Positions 7,261-10,839 of a stretch of 10,839 bases of DNA are shown piece after piece. The notes below the pieces were generated by a model. It searched no databases. It had not been told where the DNA came from and worked only from the letters and a program-made list of their open reading frames with translations. This DNA comes from Microcaldota archaeon (lineage in GTDB: Archaea; Micrarchaeota; Micrarchaeia; Micrarchaeales; Micrarchaeaceae). How positions within the stretch are numbered: the first letter of the stretch is position 1; each line of letters opens with the position of its first letter. The stretch lies in contig DUIS01000010.1 of NCBI GenBank assembly GCA_013330215.1, forward strand, positions 1-10,839, written 5' to 3'. Both the position numbers and the translations under genes were made by a program.

Positions 7261-8382
7261 TCAAGCCAAAGCCCTCAGCCCCTCTGCATACCCCTCAACC
7301 ACATCACCACTTCCTGCACAGCCCCCTCCCAGCCTCCTAAGCATGCAGGATAACACACGGCGATAATCATTTGCCGAGATCCTGCCATCTTTGTCATAAA
7401 GCGCGCCTAGCCTTGTATAAGCCTCTATTGTCTGCTCCTCTTTCAACTCTCTGGGTGTCCCGCTCTCGCTTGCAAGGAGGGTCTCGAACGTGGCCACGGC
7501 GGACAGGTTGAGAACCGCATAATACATTTTTCCTGTCAACTTTTTCCTGCCGAGCAGAAACTCCACAAAATCATCAACTTTTCTTTCCACTGTTCTGGTC
7601 CTGGACCCGCCTTTTCGGCCGGAAAATGCCATGCCGCTGCACTCGTCTAAAAACCCGGCCATAAATTTGGTTGGAATAAAGCTTTTTACAACAGCCCTCG
7701 CGTCTTCCTTAACTAGAAGCCCGTACCTCAAAGCTCCGCCCATCTGTCCGTTCATCTCGACTGTATCTAGGCCGATATCATGCAGCCTTTTGTTAAGGTT
7801 AAAGAGGTGATATGCGCCGAGTAATAAGAATGGCACCTCATCACACAAGATTTTAACCCCAGAGCTTATTATGTCCATCATTGCCCTCTCTCTTAGGGAA
7901 TTGCCGAGTACTTCCATCGAGTGTTCCAGCAACTGAAAGGCCACCAGCTTTTCAACATTTAAATTCTTACAGCCCTTTCTTACGGAACAGCATATCCTCT
8001 CCATCAGGTTAAGGAATTCCCCGTACTCATAGAATTTGTCAGTCTCAACCAGATCTGTCTCTACCAATTCTGCATGCCTAGAACTAACCATGACCTTTCT
8101 TATGGTCCTCAACAGGTCCAGTGAATGCTCTAGGCTGTCCTTCCTCGCATTCCTAATGCACCAGGCGCGAAGCAAACCATCGTTATCCTTCGCTATGGAT
8201 TTGCGCAGTGTAGCGGCGAGATCCTTTTTACTGCTTTCCGCAAATATCCTTATTGTGTTGCCTGTTGCAACGGCAACCAGGGCATCTCTGTCATTCTCTG
8301 GTATGCCAAAGGAATGCTTTAACGAATAGGTATAGGCTTTCCTGCCTGCGCCACTATCCGTACGCGCGAGTTCCTTCCCCAC
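7261..8382 (-). CDS. Unrecognised 373-aa protein, probably cytoplasmic
   Basis: I do not recognise this family. The protein has no signal peptide or clear transmembrane helix and looks mostly alpha-helical and charged. Visible features are a pentapeptide tandem LVETD-LVETD (106-115), cysteines C75, C131, C132, C138, C180, C248, C346 and C355 (no regular zinc motif), and a basic stretch RKGGSRTRTVERK (256-268). Near the C terminus, YDKDGRISANDY (329-340) looks like a degenerate EF-hand loop. The reading frame starts with GTG at 8382; the frame stays open to a TAA at 8449-8451 without an in-frame ATG. A TATA-like box at 8412-8423 predicts transcription starting around 8392, so the leader would be only about 10 nt. 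It lies between the divergent helicase promoter and the pilin-like operon, 49 nt before the 943-aa gene. Its length and uninterrupted frame support a real gene; its function is unknown. Confidence 0.8.
   Translation of the reverse strand: MGKELARTDSGAGRKAYTYSLKHSFGIPENDRDALVAVATGNTIRIFAESSKKDLAATLRKSIAKDNDGLLRAWCIRNARKDSLEHSLDLLRTIRKVMVSSRHAELVETDLVETDKFYEYGEFLNLMERICCSVRKGCKNLNVEKLVAFQLLEHSMEVLGNSLRERAMMDIISSGVKILCDEVPFLLLGAYHLFNLNKRLHDIGLDTVEMNGQMGGALRYGLLVKEDARAVVKSFIPTKFMAGFLDECSGMAFSGRKGGSRTRTVERKVDDFVEFLLGRKKLTGKMYYAVLNLSAVATFETLLASESGTPRELKEEQTIEAYTRLGALYDKDGRISANDYRRVLSCMLRRLGGGCAGSGDVVEGYAEGLRALA
8038..8067 (-). repeat. 15-bp tandem duplication encoding LVETD-LVETD
   Basis: Two adjacent 15-nt units inside the 373-aa gene encode the same five residues (106-110 and 111-115). 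They differ at synonymous positions (for example TTG/CTG, GTA/GTT, ACA/ACT, GAT/GAC). The peptide is held while the DNA has drifted. Confidence 0.7.
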
Positions 8383-8411
8383 TTTATCATCTATGATAAT
8401 TTGCCCCAGCC

Positions 8412-8423
8412 CGTATTTAATAC
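8412..8423 (-). promoter_or_regulatory. Putative TATA box of the 373-aa gene
   Basis: The minus strand reads GTATTAAATACG, a near-palindromic AT-rich element in otherwise GC-richer sequence. Its centre is about 26 nt from position 8392, so transcription probably starts close to there, roughly 10 nt before the GTG start at 8382. Confidence 0.5.
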
Positions 8424-8446
8424 CATTACAATCTCGGGGAAACTGA

Positions 8447-8454
8447 TATTAAAC
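8447..8454 (+). promoter_or_regulatory. Putative TATA box of the helicase gene
   Basis: TATTAAAC is centred about 24 nt upstream of ATG 8474 and no Shine-Dalgarno site follows, as expected for a leaderless archaeal mRNA. A second AT-rich element, TTTAAA (8455-8460), lies closer to the start and is a less well placed candidate. This box and the divergent one at 8412-8423 share a 91-nt intergenic region. Confidence 0.55.
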
Positions 8455-8473
8455 TTTAAACCAGAATATAACC

Positions 8474-10594
8474 ATGGACATTTCCTCGCTCAAGGGAAGG
8501 CTCCCAAAGGAGATAATAGAGTCGGTTAGCGCAAGGGGCATAAAGTTATTCACGCCCCCGCAGGAGGACGCGATAAACAGCGGGCTCCTAGAGGGGAAGA
8601 ACCTTGTAATTGCCAGCCCAACTGCTAGCGGCAAGACGCTTGTTGCTGAGATGGGATGCGTCAACTCGATACTCTCGAGCGGGAAGAGGGCTATATACAT
8701 AGCGCCGATGCGAGCGCTAGCATCCGAGAAGTTCGCGGAGTTCAAGGAGACATACCCGTACATAAGCTCTGCGATATCGATAGGCGACCTGGACTCCAAC
8801 GACCTATGGCTGAAGAACTACAGGATGCTGTTCTTCTCGACCGAGAAGTTCGACAGCCTGCTCAGGCACGGTATAGACTGGGTGCAGAGCATAGGATGCA
8901 TAATATTCGACGAGGTGCACATGCTCGGAGACATGTCAAGGGGCCCGACCCTGGAGCTGCTCATAACGAAGCTCTCAACAATGTGCGACGCGCAGATGAT
9001 AGCGCTGAGCGCGACAATAGGAAATGCGGAGGAGATAGCGAAATGGATGAATGCGGTGCTAGTGAGGAGCGACTACAGGCCTGTGAAGCTGGAGAAGGGT
9101 GTTCTGCACCAGACCAACGTATACTACGCAAAGGAGAAGGGGAAGCTGAAGCCGGAACCGCTGCTCGGAAGCAGCGAGATACCAGAGATAAGGCTTGTGG
9201 AGGACACGCTGATGCAGGGGAAGCAGGCGCTGATATTCTATTCGACAAAGAGGAATGCGGAAGCAGGCGCAGCAAGGATTGCGGCACACGTTGCAAGCAA
9301 ACTCTCAAAAGAGGAGATTGCAGAGCTGGAAGCGATAAGCGCGAACGTGCTCAATGTGCTGAGCAGGCCAACGGAACAGTGCACGAAGCTCTCAGGCCTA
9401 GTTGGAAAAGGCGTTGCATTCCACCATTCAGGGCTCATGAACCAGCAGAGGTCGCTGATTGAGGGCGCATTCAGGAACGGCAAGATAAAGGCGATATGCT
9501 CAACCACGACTTTGGGGTTTGGAATAAATATGCCCGCGCACACCGTCCTTGTAAGGGATTCATCAAGGTTTGATGGCGGATACAGCGAGAGGCTCAGCGT
9601 GAACGAGATAACGCAGCTCTTCGGAAGGGCTGGCAGGCCCAAATACGACAAGGAGGGAAGGGCGCTGATCATGGCAACGACAAGCAGCAAGGTAAAGGAG
9701 CTCTCAGATTACATAAAGGAAAAGCCAGAATCAATAGACTCCGCATTGGGCGTAGCCCCTGTGCTAAGGACTCACATACTCGCATTCATTGCTGAGAATT
9801 TCCTGAACAACGAGAAGGCGATGCAGAAGTTCATGTCCAAGAGTTTCTACAGCTTCCAGTACGGGAATGTGCGCCACATAAACAGCATCATAGACGAGGT
9901 TCTGGAGGAGCTTGCGGAATGGGAGTTCATAGAGAACGACAGCAGCGAATACAGGGCGACAAGGCTGGGAAGGAGAGTGAGCGAACTCTACATAGACCCC
10001 CTTTCTGCTAAGTGGATGGTGGATTCGCTGAACGGCGGAAAGCTGGACATGCTGGGCATACTCTACATGATATCGAACACCTTAGAGATGAGACCTTATC
10101 TAAGTTCAACAAAAGAGGCAGAGGAGGCATACGCAGCATACCTCTACATGGGTAAGGGGAGCAAGGCATTCAAGGACTACAACAAATACGAGTATTACGA
10201 TCCGGTGAGGGCGTTCAGCACAGCGCTGATGCTGCGCGACTGGATGAACGAGCAGAGGGAATTCGAGCTAGTGAAAAGATATTCGTCAACTCCGGGAGTG
10301 GTATACGCGAAGCTGCAGAACGCTGACTGGCTGATATACGCGGCCGCGGAGTTGGCGCGGATAACAAGGATGCCAAGGCAGGACCTCATACAGGCAAGGG
10401 TTAGGCTGCGCTACGGAATAAAAGAGGAGCTACTCGACCTGGTAAGGCTGGAGCAGATAGGAAGGGTGAGGGCAAGGCAGCTCTTCAGCGCAGGGATAGA
10501 AAAGGTGTCAGACATACCGAAGCACAGGGAAAAAGTAAAGGAAATATTGGGTGACGAGATAGCGGACAAGGTCTTCAAGCAGATAGAAGACTGA
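8474..10594 (+). CDS. hel308: Hel308-type Ski2-like superfamily 2 DNA helicase, 706 aa
   Basis: ATP-dependent 3'-5' DNA helicase of the Hel308/HelQ group, which in archaea acts on stalled or recombining replication forks. Motifs in order: Q-motif FTPPQ (26-30), Walker A ASPTASGKT (47-55), Ia APMRALASEK (77-86), DEVH box (146-149), SAT (179-181), motif IV LIFYSTKR (253-260), FHHSGL (316-321), motif V TTTLGFGINMPA (344-355) and motif VI QLFGRAGRP (381-389). A winged-helix region follows (about 405-500), then the ratchet helical domain, and a C-terminal helix-hairpin-helix-like domain with IGRVRARQLF (662-671), the RAR brake motif typical of Hel308. The length (706 aa) is normal for archaeal Hel308. 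ATG 8474 has no Shine-Dalgarno sequence, but TATTAAAC lies about 24 nt upstream, fitting a leaderless transcript. It is divergent from the 373-aa gene. Motif V reads GFGINMPA rather than the more usual AAGVNLPA, a mild variation. Other Ski2-like helicases are a weaker alternative. Confidence 0.93.
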   Translation: MDISSLKGRLPKEIIESVSARGIKLFTPPQEDAINSGLLEGKNLVIASPTASGKTLVAEMGCVNSILSSGKRAIYIAPMRALASEKFAEFKETYPYISSAISIGDLDSNDLWLKNYRMLFFSTEKFDSLLRHGIDWVQSIGCIIFDEVHMLGDMSRGPTLELLITKLSTMCDAQMIALSATIGNAEEIAKWMNAVLVRSDYRPVKLEKGVLHQTNVYYAKEKGKLKPEPLLGSSEIPEIRLVEDTLMQGKQALIFYSTKRNAEAGAARIAAHVASKLSKEEIAELEAISANVLNVLSRPTEQCTKLSGLVGKGVAFHHSGLMNQQRSLIEGAFRNGKIKAICSTTTLGFGINMPAHTVLVRDSSRFDGGYSERLSVNEITQLFGRAGRPKYDKEGRALIMATTSSKVKELSDYIKEKPESIDSALGVAPVLRTHILAFIAENFLNNEKAMQKFMSKSFYSFQYGNVRHINSIIDEVLEELAEWEFIENDSSEYRATRLGRRVSELYIDPLSAKWMVDSLNGGKLDMLGILYMISNTLEMRPYLSSTKEAEEAYAAYLYMGKGSKAFKDYNKYEYYDPVRAFSTALMLRDWMNEQREFELVKRYSSTPGVVYAKLQNADWLIYAAAELARITRMPRQDLIQARVRLRYGIKEELLDLVRLEQIGRVRARQLFSAGIEKVSDIPKHREKVKEILGDEIADKVFKQIED

Positions 10595-10630
10595 TCCGTT
10601 CCATAGGCTCAGTTCCGCTAAAATGTCATA

Positions 10631-10638
10631 TTTTTATA
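10631..10638 (+). promoter_or_regulatory. Putative TATA box of the histone gene
   Basis: TTTTTATA is centred about 26 nt upstream of position 10661, predicting a leader of about 18 nt. The same T-run could also help end the helicase transcript, whose stop is at 10592-10594; no hairpin is evident before it. Confidence 0.5.
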
Positions 10639-10669
10639 CTGCTCGTGCGCCATAGATATCACTCTTTGC

Positions 10670-10674
10670 GGTGA
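10670..10674 (+). promoter_or_regulatory. Ribosome binding site of the histone gene
   Basis: GGTGA, complementary to the archaeal 16S rRNA 3' end, lies 4 nt before ATG 10679. It is the only clear Shine-Dalgarno-like site before a gene start in this window; the other starts look leaderless or translationally coupled. Confidence 0.55.
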
Positions 10675-10678
10675 AATA

Positions 10679-10839
10679 ATGTACATATCAGAGCACACTA
10701 TCAAAAGAATACTAAAAGAGGCTGGGGCCGGAAGGATAAGCTCGGACGCGAGCGCGGAGCTGCAGAAGCACATCAACAGGATGGCCTTCGGAATAGCTCA
10801 GAAGGCCGTGCAGCTCTCAAAGCACGCAAAACGCAAGAC
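10679..10839 (+). CDS. Archaeal histone (3' end outside window)
   Basis: Fifty-three codons are visible from ATG 10679. The protein begins MYISEHTIKRILKEAGAGRI and continues with SSDASAELQKHINRMAFGIA, then QKAVQLSKHAKRK. This follows the HMfB-type histone fold: alpha-1 with RILKEAGA, loop 1 with (R)IS-S-DA, the long alpha-2 helix, then the loop 2 residues KHAKRK(T) matching the family's RHAGRKT. Only about 15 residues (end of loop 2 and alpha-3) should be missing if it is the usual 65-70 aa size. Archaeal histones dimerise and wrap DNA into chromatin-like stacks. The gene has its own TATA-like box at 10631-10638 and a GGTGA Shine-Dalgarno-like site at 10670-10674. It sits 84 nt after the helicase stop, so it is probably transcribed separately. 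Confidence 0.9.
   Translation, partial: MYISEHTIKRILKEAGAGRISSDASAELQKHINRMAFGIAQKAVQLSKHAKRK

Larger units (their letters stand above)
8383..8473. promoter_or_regulatory. Divergent intergenic promoter region
   Basis: Ninety-one nt separate the GTG start of the 373-aa gene from the ATG of the helicase gene. The region is AT-richer than the genes around it and carries a TATA-like element for each direction, about 32 nt apart centre to centre. That spacing is close enough for the two promoters to interfere or be co-regulated. I see no clear operator beyond the short AT-rich palindromes. Confidence 0.55.

Noticed and set aside
8656..9462. 268-codon plus-strand open frame overlapping the helicase
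   Set aside because: It lies entirely inside the helicase gene, whose motifs are all intact. The translation is Arg/Glu/Ala-rich and low in hydrophobic residues, as expected for a +1 shadow of this codon usage.
1..10839. CRISPR array, tRNA or rRNA genes, insertion sequences
   Set aside because: No regularly spaced direct repeats, no cloverleaf-like sequence, no transposase frame and no terminal inverted repeats were seen. Almost all of the window is accounted for by coding sequence.

Overview
This window comes from an archaeon. It carries a Hel308-type Ski2-family DNA helicase, the start of an archaeal histone, archaeal TATA-box promoters placed for leaderless or short-leader transcripts, and secreted proteins with class III (type IV pilin-like) signal sequences. 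Tight packing, moderate GC and very large Ser/Gly/Asn/Gln-rich surface proteins with LamG (concanavalin A-like) domains would suit a DPANN lineage such as Micrarchaeota. That lineage is an inference; only the archaeal assignment is firm.

Layout. Positions 1-7211 (minus strand) hold four tightly packed genes that read leftward from one likely promoter near 7241. In transcription order they are: (1) a 943-aa protein with a textbook class III signal (Q-I-S-x-E) and three LamG-like domains; (2) a 185-aa small pilin-like protein; (3) a 720-aa protein with a pilin-like N terminus, a PQQ/BamB-like beta-propeller, a LamG domain and a pilin-like C-terminal tail; (4) a protein of at least 554 aa with an N-terminal membrane anchor and a LamG domain closely related to that of the 720-aa protein. 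The fourth runs off the left edge of the window. Junctions are a 3-nt gap, a 1-nt gap and a 10-nt overlap. Positions 7261-8382 (minus) hold a 373-aa cytoplasmic-looking protein that I do not recognise. Positions 8383-8473 are a divergent promoter region. Positions 8474-10594 (plus) encode the helicase. After an 84-nt gap with its own promoter, the histone gene begins at 10679 and leaves the right edge.

How the genes fit together. The four leftward genes look like one surface structure. Type IV pilin-like subunits act as membrane-anchored or filament-forming scaffolds, and adhesion-type domains (LamG, beta-propeller) have been grafted onto or into them. The 185-aa protein looks like the undecorated version of the subunit, and the 720-aa protein looks like the same core split by about 600 residues of inserted domains. 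A decorated adhesive pilus or surface fibre, used for example for contact with other cells or polysaccharides, is the best hypothesis and the most interesting content of the window. No assembly ATPase, platform protein or prepilin peptidase is present here. The helicase and histone are chromosome-maintenance genes and show no evident functional tie to the pilin-like operon.
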